In this document: positions 37,126 through 46,444 of the stretch, one piece after another
Layout of the letters: each line of letters begins with the position of its first letter
Position numbering within the stretch: position 1 is the stretch's first letter
Assembly: GCA_001599355.1 (NCBI GenBank)
Contig: BCGQ01000003.1
Span: 1,286,032 to 1,350,031, forward strand
From: Nakazawaea peltata
Lineage: Eukaryota; Ascomycota; Pichiomycetes; Alaninales; Pachysolenaceae
Length of the DNA stretch: 64,000 bases
Reading direction: 5' to 3'
The notes under the pieces: model-generated
Told to the model about the DNA's origin: nothing
What the model saw: the letters and a program-made list of their open reading frames with translations, nothing else
The model's database searches: none
Position numbers and translations under genes: made by a program

Positions 37126-38856
37126 ATGTCCCTTTCAGCACAGCCAACTAAAGATCTCAGTATCCGTGTCACTGTCTCTAAGTATCGTGATCAAGCTCAT
37201 GGTGAGCTTGACCCAACTCATGCTCTGAGTGATAATGAATTATTGGCTGCCATTGGTTATAAAGCCGAGTTAAAAAGACAATTTTCCACACTTCAAGTTT
37301 TTGGTGTTGCCTTCAGTATTATGGGTTTGTTACCATCTCAAGCTTCTGTCTTTTCACAAGCTTTGACTGGTGGTCCAGCTGGTATGATTTGGGGTTGGTT
37401 CACCGCTTCCTTCTTTGTTCTTCTTATCGGGTTGAGTATGGCTGAATTGGCCAGTGCCATGCCAACTAGTGGTGGTTTATACTACTGGTCTTGGTACTAT
37501 GCTCCAGAAGGATGGAAGATCCCAATCTCTTATATTGTTGGTAATACCAACTCCGTTGCATTGGTCGCTGCTTTGTGTAGTGTTGACTATGGTTTTGCTA
37601 AGGAACTTTTGGCTGCCATTTACTTGGGTTATGATGGGGACTTTGAAGTCACCAATGCCAAGGCTTATGGTGTCTATGTTGCCTGTGTTGTTGCTCATAT
37701 TATCATCACCTGTGCTTCCTCTCATGTTTGTTCCAGATTGCAAACTATTTCCATCACTTGTAACTCTTTGCTTGTCGTTTTCTTCCTCATTGTCTTACCT
37801 ATTGGTACCAAAATCAACAGAGGAGGCTTCAATGATGGTCTGTATATGTTCGGAGACTATCAAAATCTTTCTGGATGGTCCAGTGATGGTTGGAATTTCA
37901 TGACCAATGGTTTAATGCCTAGTGTTTGGACTATCGGAGCCTTTGACAGTTGTGTCCACATGAGTGAAGAGCTGAAAAATGCTGTCAAAAGTGTACCTAT
38001 CGGTATCATCGGATCTATTTCTGCCTGTTTCAGTGTTGGTTTCTTCATCTTCATCCTGTGTGCTGCCTGTATGACCCAAGATTTAGACTCGATCATCTCC
38101 ACCCCATCTGGTCAACCAATGGCTCAATTGATTTACGACTCTTTAGGAAAGAAATGGGCCATTGCCTTCATGGTTTTGATCCTGTTCTGTCAATTCTTGA
38201 TGGGTCTGTCTATCTTGACTGCTATTTCCAGACAAATCTGGGCTTTCTCCAGAGATAACGGTTTACCAGGTTCCTCTTATATCAAGGTTGTCAACAAGAA
38301 GTTGTCCACACCTTTAAGAGCTGTCATCTTTGGTGGTGTATTGGCTATTGTCTTGGGTCTGTTGTGTTTGGTCGGTGAAAGTGCTGGTGCTACCCTGTTG
38401 TTCACTATGTATATCTGTGGTAACTACTTCCTGTGGGGGGTTCCAATTCTTCTTGCTAACACTACCGGTAAACATAAGGTTGTTAAAGGTCCTTTCAACT
38501 TAGGATTCATGTCTCCATTCGTTCATTGGACTGCTATAATCTTCATGTTGTATATCATCATTTCTGTCAACTTCCCAGCTGCTAGTACCGTCACCAAGGA
38601 CTCCATGAACTATACTTGTGTCATTACCCCAGGTTTCATGATCTTTGCTGCTATCTATTACGCTGTCTACGGTAAGAAATACTTCCATGGTCCAGCCAAG
38701 AATGTCGACGATTACGAAGTTTACAAGGATGGTGACGAAATCCCAGATGGCCAGGAACTTATTGCTATCAACAGCGAGACTGGAGAGGAAATTTACGATG
38801 GCATAGAACAACGTCAAGATCTGTCCGACTCTAGCAGTCAAAAAGAAAAGGTCTAG
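37126..38856 (+). CDS. UGA4: UGA4-like GABA/amine permease (APC superfamily, ACT family)
   Basis: The protein has 576 residues and twelve predicted helices. Family blocks are FSTLQVFGVAFSIMGL ahead of TM1, GGPAGMIWGW, MAELASAMPTSGGLYYW, GAFDSCVHMSEE and SRQIWAFSRDNGLPGS. These are typical of fungal GABA, choline and polyamine permeases (Uga4, Hnm1, Tpo5). GABA uptake is the first guess because of the GATA-rich promoter, but the substrate is unproven. The C-terminus is acidic and Ser-rich, suited to ubiquitin-dependent turnover. CTG codons at 37972 (HMSEE-x-KNA) and 38431 (NYF-x-WG) fall on Ala positions. Codon bias suggests strong expression. Confidence 0.8.
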   Translation: MSLSAQPTKDLSIRVTVSKYRDQAHGELDPTHALSDNELLAAIGYKAELKRQFSTLQVFGVAFSIMGLLPSQASVFSQALTGGPAGMIWGWFTASFFVLLIGLSMAELASAMPTSGGLYYWSWYYAPEGWKIPISYIVGNTNSVALVAALCSVDYGFAKELLAAIYLGYDGDFEVTNAKAYGVYVACVVAHIIITCASSHVCSRLQTISITCNSLLVVFFLIVLPIGTKINRGGFNDGLYMFGDYQNLSGWSSDGWNFMTNGLMPSVWTIGAFDSCVHMSEELKNAVKSVPIGIIGSISACFSVGFFIFILCAACMTQDLDSIISTPSGQPMAQLIYDSLGKKWAIAFMVLILFCQFLMGLSILTAISRQIWAFSRDNGLPGSSYIKVVNKKLSTPLRAVIFGGVLAIVLGLLCLVGESAGATLLFTMYICGNYFLWGVPILLANTTGKHKVVKGPFNLGFMSPFVHWTAIIFMLYIIISVNFPAASTVTKDSMNYTCVITPGFMIFAAIYYAVYGKKYFHGPAKNVDDYEVYKDGDEIPDGQELIAINSETGEEIYDGIEQRQDLSDSSSQKEKV

Positions 38857-39026
38857 GGTATTTAGCTCTTTTATTATGTGTTTTAGTTCGTTTTTGTATA
38901 GTTTGGATGTATTTTATTCCTATGAGTGGTTGTTTGTAGTTGATAGTCTTGAATTGATTTGGAGTTATTGGGGGGGTTCAATTGAAAAAAAATAGAAAAA
39001 GAATAATCAAAAAAAAAAAAGAGAAC

Positions 39027-39098
39027 AGGTCGTACCCGGATTCGAACCGGGGTTGTTCGGATCAAAACCGAAAGTGATAACCACTACACTATACAACC
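39027..39098 (-). tRNA. tRNA-Gln(UUG)
   Basis: Seventy-two bases without an intron. The acceptor arm is GGTTGTA/TACGACC. The D arm GTGTAGTGGTTATCAC, the anticodon loop TTTTGAT with anticodon TTG, and the T arm CCGGTTCGAATCCGG all pair. The body is close to the Saccharomyces tRNA-Gln. It reads CAA codons. Its A and B boxes (TAGTGTAGTGG, GGTTCGAATCC) are intact, and a T-run complementary to 39010-39020 terminates RNA polymerase III just downstream. Confidence 0.97.
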
Positions 39099-39247
39099 AA
39101 ATTCATATGAGAAAAAGTCTTTTGTTTTTTATATTGCGCATACATTGTAAATTGTACACGACCCATCACATTCATCTCTCATTAGTTCATCATTTACAAG
39201 GTTTCAATGATATAGCGTAAAATTAAAATATATAGCATCAATGGAAA

Positions 39248-41380
39248 TCACCAGCTGCTTCCGACATCCAACATAAGACTCGGTGTCACGCAAATAAGGT
39301 CCTTTTTTATTCTCTTCATACCATTAGAATCCTCGTAATGAACACCAAGTTTGATATCTCCACCCCAGCCAAGTGGAGATGGGCCCCAAGTAGGCACAAA
39401 ACATATAGCATCGTATCCACATACCTGTGTACATCTGTAGAAATACGACCAATTCAAGGTATCTATAAACTCATTTAAACTTTGGTACAGATGGACTATC
39501 GATTTGTGCAATGTTGGCTCCAATAGCAGGTTCTCATTATTATCGACATACCTATCTCTTAAAATAGACTCTCCAATCTGTAAAAGAGAGAATAACTGAT
39601 CTACAAGTTCCTTCTGAACCTTAGTTACTGAGGCCCAGATCAAATAATCACTCTCAGATTGGATATTCTGGTAAGGATGAGCATAGTCCCATACCCACAT
39701 GCTTAAAAGATCTTTCTGACGTTCCTCAGAGTTCAAATCATAGTGTCCATCACTATATCTTCTGAAGATATTGAAGGTCCAGGTGGTCAAATTTGATCCT
39801 AAAGTTCCTAAAATGTCCAATTGGGCTTCTATGTCACCAATTGACTGTTTTTCATTGTCGAATATTCTCTCGTACTCAGTCAAATAGTTGTTCATAGTTA
39901 TGTTTAAGGTCATCAAAATAGGAGCAAACTTTGTGACAATTCTATGAGTTACTACTTCCCAATTTGTACTACTATATGGATCAAAAGATGGACCTCTAAG
40001 GATAGAGTCAATCTCTCCCAATATAGTCATGTTGACATCTTGGCTGATGTTATGGATACGACGGGTATATGGATCTGGAGAGACATAGGTCTTGTTAATT
40101 ACGGTGACAAATTTGGAGAAATCCAAATGGATTCTTGGATCTCCATCATAAACATAAACTCCAGAGTATAAATGATCATAGCCAGCCATGATCTCGTAAA
40201 TATCGAGAATTTGAGATCTCAGAGAACTCAAATCGTCTGAGCCTTCTTCACGTTTCAGTGGGGGGTGACTCTTTTCTTGTTCTTGCTCGTTCTCTTTCTG
40301 TTCTTCGACTGGTGCCTCAGCAGGGAAACCAATAAGCTCGGTAGCAGTTCCACTTAAAGTCAAGTTCTGGACCATTTCCAACTTGTCGAAGAAATCACAA
40401 ATGATGATCTCAAATCCCACCTCTAATCTGATTACACCATCCAATTTACGGCCGTTTGAGTTTCCCCATTTACAAATTAAGTCAGCACCAGTATATTCGT
40501 CATAGTCGTCATAATCTGCTAATTGAGATAACAAGAATTGAGTGTCCATTTCACCAGTCGTGGTCTTTGCGGCAGAAGCACCTCCAAGGTAAAGAAGTTT
40601 ATCCAATGGTTGTGTAACTCTGAATGTGAATAATGAAGAATTGGTGTTTCTGAATCCTGGCCATTTTGGACGCTTTCCGCCAAATGGAGGTTTTCCTTTT
40701 GGAGGGTGTCCATTTGGAGGATATCCATTTGGAGGCAGTTCACCATCTGGAGGTGGTGGCATCCCACCTCCCGGACCATCACTTGGACCATCCCCTGGAC
40801 CACCTGGATGCTTCGTATCGTTACGTCCCGGCCATCCAGGGAAACGTCTCCCAGGTCTAGCTCTAGGGAAATGAGCAAAATTATAACTGAACTCATAGTC
40901 CATTGCAACCCAATCAAAACTTGGAGGAATCTCTCCATTTCTGTTAGAATGATAAAGGTATGTTCCTTCTGGAATATATGCTGGGAAAAAACTGACTCCA
41001 ATAGGATTCAAATCGGCATTCTTTTGCTTGACCGCATTCTCGACTTCATTGAAAATGGCTGAAGAATTCACTAAATCCATCCGAGCATCCTCCAAGAACT
41101 GGTCCCAATTCTCCTTCGAAAGTGAGCTATATTTATCAAGAGCACTCTTCTTTGAAGATCCATCGCCCCAATGCTGGCCTGCCAAATGATAATCCCCTTT
41201 GTATCCATGGTCATGGGACTTCCACTGATAAGACAGTACTATAAAAGTCGCTAGTATAAGGTTCAAAAGAGCGCCAGCATAAAACAAGGTCTTGGCCTCG
41301 GGTAAACGATATCCATACACGTATACTCCGCCAGACACCTTGTTATCGTCTAAAAGAGAAGTATATCTCATTTTGTGCAT
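39248..41380 (-). CDS. Fungal type II membrane protein of unknown function
   Basis: The protein has 710 residues. A short cytosolic N-terminus is followed by one membrane helix at about 30-50 (LFYAGALLNLILATFIVLSY) and a large extracytosolic part. A Gly/Pro-rich loop at about 176-235 has tandem PPNG/PPKG units and splits the first conserved region (YEFSYNFAHFPRARPGRRF) from the next. Many NxS/T sites and a few paired cysteines (CTQVCGYDAICFVPTWGPSPLGWG near 655) fit a luminal glycoprotein. I recognise it only as a conserved fungal hypothetical protein. Met4 at 41371 is a possible alternative start. It lies next to tRNA-Gln. Confidence 0.75.
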   Translation of the reverse strand: MHKMRYTSLLDDNKVSGGVYVYGYRLPEAKTLFYAGALLNLILATFIVLSYQWKSHDHGYKGDYHLAGQHWGDGSSKKSALDKYSSLSKENWDQFLEDARMDLVNSSAIFNEVENAVKQKNADLNPIGVSFFPAYIPEGTYLYHSNRNGEIPPSFDWVAMDYEFSYNFAHFPRARPGRRFPGWPGRNDTKHPGGPGDGPSDGPGGGMPPPPDGELPPNGYPPNGHPPKGKPPFGGKRPKWPGFRNTNSSLFTFRVTQPLDKLLYLGGASAAKTTTGEMDTQFLLSQLADYDDYDEYTGADLICKWGNSNGRKLDGVIRLEVGFEIIICDFFDKLEMVQNLTLSGTATELIGFPAEAPVEEQKENEQEQEKSHPPLKREEGSDDLSSLRSQILDIYEIMAGYDHLYSGVYVYDGDPRIHLDFSKFVTVINKTYVSPDPYTRRIHNISQDVNMTILGEIDSILRGPSFDPYSSTNWEVVTHRIVTKFAPILMTLNITMNNYLTEYERIFDNEKQSIGDIEAQLDILGTLGSNLTTWTFNIFRRYSDGHYDLNSEERQKDLLSMWVWDYAHPYQNIQSESDYLIWASVTKVQKELVDQLFSLLQIGESILRDRYVDNNENLLLEPTLHKSIVHLYQSLNEFIDTLNWSYFYRCTQVCGYDAICFVPTWGPSPLGWGGDIKLGVHYEDSNGMKRIKKDLICVTPSLMLDVGSSW

Positions 41381-42499
41381 CTCCTTCCAGATCTCGATCT
41401 CCTACTTTTGGTCCTTGTCTTTCAGATAGGGCGCTAATTATAGCCTTTTATATAGCGCGGGAAAAAATGCAGACTTAATTTCAATACCTAAGCCCGAAAT
41501 TAATCGGCATGGTGAATAGAGAAGGAAGGATAGGGGAAGGAAGGGGAGATAATGATGTACATAAGATGCAGTGATAGGTGGGGTACGATGTAGGACGCGA
41601 TTGTGTCACTTTATGGCCTTTTGTTGTGTCTTAGAATTAGTAATGTCTTACAATCTACTGACTAAAGTTAATTTAAGATTAGGCAGCTGTCGGCGATTAA
41701 GCACGGAGAGTAAACAAAGATTTAAAACTATATTTGAGTTGAAATGAAATAAAGATGGTGGGTTTGTGTTGTAGAGTCTAGTTAGAGTTATTCTTCTCCA
41801 AATATACTGTAATTATTAGTGGTATTTTCTTCTTTACTTCATCTCCGGTATCTCAAGGTGACGTACATGCCGAATTTGGAAAGCCGACCGATAAATCTGA
41901 TTGGCTGGTTTTTGTTCTGGCAATGCCCATCCCCGGAACGGCGGTTCTGATAAATTGCTAAGCAATAATTTTTCAAGATAATTTTAGCAAATTATCAAAT
42001 ACATCATTTTGTATGAGAAAAAAGATATATTTTATATAGTTTGAGATTAAAATGAAGTGTTATTCAGAACAGATACGAATGGATTCATGAATATCCGATC
42101 ATTGTAATAAAATTAGATATTGAGAGTGTGATAATAAAACCGGGATATTATTTTGTTGACCGGGATAATGAATGATCTCTCAAGTCAGTGTACACAACGA
42201 GTAGAACCCAACCTTATGATCTCCACCATAATTTAAGTAATACCTCTATCCCGATTGTGACCCAACAAGCACTGAGTCATCACTGAATATGAGATTAATC
42301 ATCTGATTAGCTACCCCTATTGGCTCATCTTTCCTAAATCAAGTCACTCGACCCCCTTTTTGCACCCAACATAACAAAATGTGTCACCCCTTTTGCAGTT
42401 GCGATGATTCACATAACATTGCCTATTTAGGAAGTAGTCATCGCAAAATCCCCGAGAAACAAAAAATATTTTTTGAATTTTTCAGCTGCATCGAGAGCG
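41381..42499. promoter_or_regulatory. Divergent promoter, type II membrane protein and ACS transporter
   Basis: 1.1 kb, AT-rich, with no supported gene. GCCTATTTAGGAAG at 42421-42434 contains a perfect CArG box (CCTATTTAGG, 42422-42431), about 70 bp ahead of the transporter ATG. Two GTGACC/GGGATA elements near 42150-42170 and CTGATAA at 41947 were also noticed; no clear TATA box was found. Confidence 0.35.
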
Positions 42500-44107
42500 A
42501 TGACTTGTGATATAAAGAGGGTCCAGTTCTCTAGGGTTTGGGGAAAAAAGGCCAGGAAACTTGAAATTGAAATGGCGTCAGGAGAATATCAAGAGAGTAT
42601 GAGTGTATCGAAAGAAGAATCCGAAAGAGAGGATACTGTGTTGGATTTAGAGGGACAGAATGCAGGGCTGGAGAAAGAATTGGATAAAGTGTACAGGCAT
42701 TTAGACTATCGGATTATCCCGCTGTTATGGTGTTTATATTTTTTGACATCGTTTGGATCTTCAGCATATGGAAATACTTTGACAATGAACTCTGCTGATG
42801 GTCATACCTTACCAATGACTTTGGGTTTAGGTAGCAAAGACCTTTCTACAGCTTCTGCATTGTGCTATGTTGGATACATCATATTTGATGTGCCTATGAA
42901 CATTATGATGACCAGATTATCACCTCAGGTGTGGTTGTGTAGAATTGTCATGACTGTTGGTTTGGTCAATACTTGTTATTCGGCATTAACAAATGCTTCA
43001 GGTATCAAGGCAATCAGATTTATAAGCGGATTATGTGGAGCCGGAACTTGGCCAGGTTTGAGTTATTATATTTCGTTGTGGTATCCAAATCACCGTTCTG
43101 CCAAAAGAATTGGATACTATTTTACTGCTGCTCAGTTAAGTGCCTCACTGCTGGGTTTAGTGGCCGCTGGATTTCAGAAAATGGATATGGCTCGTGGTTT
43201 GGAAGGCTGGAAATGGTTGTTCATAGTTTATGGATCAGTAACTATTTGTGTAGGATTCTCTCTCTTATGGTGGTTGCCTGATAGACCAGCTCATTTAACT
43301 AGTTTCTCGTCGTGGAACAGCTCTTGGTCTATCACGAGATTCCTTGGCCAAAATAAACAGCCTTTGAATGCATACGAGACTGAATTACACAAGCGTGATA
43401 TGATTAAACGTTATAAGAAGGTGGAATACGGTTGGATCGATGTGGCCAAGATTTTCTATGATGTCAGAATTTGGCCTTTAATTCTCATGTATTTCGGAGT
43501 GGTGGGAACTGGATTTGGTTTAGCCGTTTTTGGTACTACTCTTATCAAGGCCAATAATCCCAACTTGACTGGAATCGATGTTTCTTTATTATATGCACCA
43601 ATTTGGTTATTCGACTTAGCACTGATATTGATCGTGACTCCAATTGCCGACAGGTATAGGAGATTGAGACCTGTTTTCTTTAGTCTTTCTACATTAATTA
43701 TCATTGTAGGAATGTTAGTCACCACATATGCTCATGGTTGGAGTAGTTATGGTGGTTTGCTTATCGCTGGTTTCGGTTTAGGACCTACAGTACCAATTTG
43801 TATGGCATGGACTGCTGAGATCTTCTTCAAATCCCATGGAGATGTTGGTTGTGCTGTGAGTGCGGCTGTAGTTAGTGGGTTAGGTAATTTAGGAAGTGTC
43901 ACAGCTACATACGCCTTATATTCTGGATGGCCAGCTGATGCACTGAGACTTTATCAATATTCCAATATGATGTTAATTGTCATGCTCGGTGTCAGCATAA
44001 TTGCTTCTGCAGTTTGTTATTACATCCAAGACTACGGAACTGAGAAATTCGTGAAAGCAAGAGAGGCCGCTGAACTGGAGGACAATGAGGAGGTGGTATA
44101 TAGGTAG
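42500..44107 (+). CDS. MFS anion:cation symporter family transporter (DAL5/TNA1-like)
   Basis: The first ATG is at 42500 (535 residues). A later in-frame ATG at 42572 (MASGEYQ) would drop a basic leader and may be the true start. Twelve helices are seen, with the ACS-family blocks YRHLDYRIIPLLWCLYFLTS, DVPMNIMM (usually PSN), RFISGLCGAGTWPGLSYYISLWYP and GWKWLFIVYGSVT. Family members carry allantoate, nicotinate, pantothenate, biotin or short peptides with protons. The SAN/PSN helix-2 motif is altered to DVPMNI, so the substrate cannot be guessed. It is convergent with KXD1, whose stop is only 30 bp away. Confidence 0.8.
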   Translation: MTCDIKRVQFSRVWGKKARKLEIEMASGEYQESMSVSKEESEREDTVLDLEGQNAGLEKELDKVYRHLDYRIIPLLWCLYFLTSFGSSAYGNTLTMNSADGHTLPMTLGLGSKDLSTASALCYVGYIIFDVPMNIMMTRLSPQVWLCRIVMTVGLVNTCYSALTNASGIKAIRFISGLCGAGTWPGLSYYISLWYPNHRSAKRIGYYFTAAQLSASLLGLVAAGFQKMDMARGLEGWKWLFIVYGSVTICVGFSLLWWLPDRPAHLTSFSSWNSSWSITRFLGQNKQPLNAYETELHKRDMIKRYKKVEYGWIDVAKIFYDVRIWPLILMYFGVVGTGFGLAVFGTTLIKANNPNLTGIDVSLLYAPIWLFDLALILIVTPIADRYRRLRPVFFSLSTLIIIVGMLVTTYAHGWSSYGGLLIAGFGLGPTVPICMAWTAEIFFKSHGDVGCAVSAAVVSGLGNLGSVTATYALYSGWPADALRLYQYSNMMLIVMLGVSIIASAVCYYIQDYGTEKFVKAREAAELEDNEEVVYR

Positions 44108-44136
44108 GAATTTATTTAAAGACTGTAATCATTGAT

Positions 44137-44730
44137 TCATACATACATATCGTCATCATCATTCGAAACTCTATTTAGCACCTTATCTTTACTCTTCAGG
44201 TACTCGATGGGATATCGTGTTTGTAGCTTAGCAGTAATCTTGGCCAGCTTTTTCTCACTTTTCTGAAGTTGACTAATCAATTCCGGTATCACATATCTCT
44301 CGCAATGTGCGACTTTCTCTCGATACTCTTTCAATAAGCTGTGCAATTCATCTATCCTTACGACTAATTCTTGTGTCTTGTTATTCAAGGAACCACTGAG
44401 CTGTGATTGCATGGCGACAGCTCTGTCCAATTCAAGGCTGCTTAAACTCGAGCTTAAAGATTTCATCAAGTATCCAACGGCATCAAATTTAGACTTTGTA
44501 AGACTCCTTGGGTCCTCATTATCAAGCTCTGAGTGATCGTGGTCCTCTTGATCTTCGTCTGATGAGGAGGAGGTTGTGTTGTGGAGGGAAGAATCCGAGG
44601 TATTCACGTCATAATATGACAGATTAACGGCAAATTCGGTCGAATTGATCGAAGGTGTCCTTGAATGAGATCTAGGTGGATCACTCATGTCGTCAATACT
44701 AACAGTAAGCCACTGTTTAACTAGCGTCAT
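44137..44730 (-). CDS. KXD1: BLOC-1 subunit KXD1
   Basis: The protein has 197 residues. The N-terminal half is acidic and Ser-rich with RTPSINS, which recurs in yeast Kxd1. The C-terminal half is a long coiled coil: ELDRAVAMQSQLSGSLNNKT, ELVVRIDELHSLLKEYREKV and the closing YPIEYLKSKDKVLNRV block that carries the KxDx pattern naming the family. Yeast BLOC-1 sits on endosomes and tethers the Rab5 GAP Msb3, tuning Rab5 output. The VPS9 gene in this window encodes the Rab5 exchange factor, so both sides of that control are nearby by coincidence. Met15 is another possible start. Confidence 0.8.
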   Translation of the reverse strand: MTLVKQWLTVSIDDMSDPPRSHSRTPSINSTEFAVNLSYYDVNTSDSSLHNTTSSSSDEDQEDHDHSELDNEDPRSLTKSKFDAVGYLMKSLSSSLSSLELDRAVAMQSQLSGSLNNKTQELVVRIDELHSLLKEYREKVAHCERYVIPELISQLQKSEKKLAKITAKLQTRYPIEYLKSKDKVLNRVSNDDDDMYV

Positions 44731-44844
44731 ACTCTTTCTGTATATAATATCAAGCTTAGCAATTTACTAAAATTATACAAGAAAATTTGCCAGAGATAAA
44801 TTAGCAATTTATTAATTATTTTGATTACCAATTATAGAAAGTAC

Positions 44845-45888
44845 CTATTTAGGAACAGCTACGTTCTGACCATCAGCGGCACTACTTTCAAGGGCAGCAG
44901 CAACGATGGCCAAGTGGTGGTAGCAGTGGTCTGGGGATGAGATGATCTTAGACTTGTCATTTGAGCGGACCAGCTCGGCAAAGACCGAGAATTCCTTGTC
45001 CAAATTAAGATTTTCATCCTTAATCTCAACAATCTCTTTTTTAGATGGTCCACTATCTGGACCAATTTGAATCGAGATGTTACGAGTAACAGAAGGGGAG
45101 AAATCAAGCTTGATCGAACCGTTGTCCCCCATAATCTCAAAAGTGTTGGATTTGTCAGTGGCTCCGAACAGAGAACCGTAGGTGAAAGTACCAATGACAC
45201 CAGACTTCATCTTGCAAGTAGAGTACATGATGTCGTCAGTTCCTGAAAGTTCACGGACTTGTTTGGTGTAGGCAGAAATACGGTCGACCTCACCCAAAAC
45301 ACCAGTCAAGAGAGCCAATTGGTGGACACCACCATCACTCAAGAAACCACCGATATGTTCTGGCTTCAATCTCCAACTAGTGCTCAAGTACTTGTTGGAG
45401 GTATTGAAAGGGCCGGTACTTTTGTAAGAAAAAGAGACAATGTTTCCAATAAGTGGCAATTTGCTCTTCAAAAGGTCAACAGCCTTGAAATAAGACCATT
45501 GCTCCAAAATGAAGACTGGCAATGAGGTGGAATTGGCCATCTCGACAATCTTCTTAGCTTGCTCCAAGTTGGCAGCGATTGGCTTCTCGAAACAGATGGG
45601 TTTGTTATGCTTAATGGCTAACAGCACCAGGTCAGCATTGAATTGAACTGGCAACAAAGCATCAATCACATCAACCTCTTCATCAGCGAAGATATCCTCC
45701 AAAGATTCATGGACTTTGGACTCAGAAATCCCCAGCAATTTGGCAAAGGCCACGGCCTTATCTTTACTTCTATTGTAACAAGCGGTGACGACGAAATCGT
45801 CACTCAATCTTTTTAAGGCTGGCAAATGGGAATCAGATGCAAAGATCCCAGTTCCGACAACTCCTACTCTCAATGGTTTGGCACACAT
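44845..45888 (-). CDS. Gfo/Idh/MocA-family NAD(P)-dependent oxidoreductase (YMR315W-like)
   Basis: The protein has 347 residues. An N-terminal Rossmann motif, VGVVGTGIFA at 8-17, is followed by YNRSKDKA, the conserved catalytic CFEKPIA near 100 and the C-terminal beta-sheet domain (GGFLSDGGVHQLALL). Overall it resembles Saccharomyces YMR315W, an NADP-linked enzyme that helps balance NADPH under stress. The substrate is unknown. The C-terminus GQNVAVPK is complete. A CArG-like string at 44844-44853 overlaps the stop region and is probably coincidental. The gene upstream (46445-48448) is on the same strand. Confidence 0.85.
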   Translation of the reverse strand: MCAKPLRVGVVGTGIFASDSHLPALKRLSDDFVVTACYNRSKDKAVAFAKLLGISESKVHESLEDIFADEEVDVIDALLPVQFNADLVLLAIKHNKPICFEKPIAANLEQAKKIVEMANSTSLPVFILEQWSYFKAVDLLKSKLPLIGNIVSFSYKSTGPFNTSNKYLSTSWRLKPEHIGGFLSDGGVHQLALLTGVLGEVDRISAYTKQVRELSGTDDIMYSTCKMKSGVIGTFTYGSLFGATDKSNTFEIMGDNGSIKLDFSPSVTRNISIQIGPDSGPSKKEIVEIKDENLNLDKEFSVFAELVRSNDKSKIISSPDHCYHHLAIVAAALESSAADGQNVAVPK

Positions 45889-46444
45889 ATTTTCTTAATT
45901 CTTGACTTATATCGAGCTAATTATTCCGATCGATCTGTCCACCCCACGTATATTTATAGTGCAGATCTTGAGCTTTCCTGTTTTGGCAGGTTTCAGTTTC
46001 GGGCTTGCGCTTTCGAAGGACCCCTCTTTTCGGGACGCACGGTGCAAAAAAAACGGAAGGTCGATGCGTTATGCAGGAGCCTCTTTAGTCATTTTCCGAG
46101 GGGTGTTAGAGGCGTTGAGATATTTTTCCGGGGGTAAGTCATGTGATGTGGATGGGGTCCTATGGGGTCCTCACTCTGATTGCTATGCGGGATATAGGAC
46201 CTATTTTTAGGATGTGCGGAGTTTTCACATTTGAGGCCTTTTTTTTTGCGGGGCAGCGCCGTGCGAAGCGAGTGGCATTTTGACACCTCGGATACAAACC
46301 GAAGAACTCATTACGGCTAAGATGTCGGTACGAGGAATGCGATAGGTGAATGCCAATACAAGTGGGAGTATCCTGAAAAGAAAAAATTAGTATGCAGATG
46401 TATTAAATAGCGTATAAGGTAATAATAATAAATGCTGGGGGTCA
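45889..46444. promoter_or_regulatory. Promoter of the oxidoreductase gene and 3' flank of the DHA1 transporter
   Basis: 556 bp with several open but unsupported frames. A tATTTATAG element near 45951-45958 on the plus strand is a TATA candidate on the minus strand. The distal part has a mixed GC content and no repeats. I see no RNA gene. Confidence 0.3.

Noticed and set aside
44844-44853. CCTATTTAGG CArG box at the 3' end of the oxidoreductase gene
   Set aside because: It overlaps the stop codon region and not a promoter; likely coincidence.
45826-46210. Open frames of about 100 codons upstream of the oxidoreductase gene
   Set aside because: They overlap its promoter and 5' end, have no conserved motif, and are explained by lack of stops in a GC-richer stretch.
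46255-46345. GC-richer block with GGATACAAACC resembling a reversed tRNA B box
   Set aside because: No A box or cloverleaf could be built around it.
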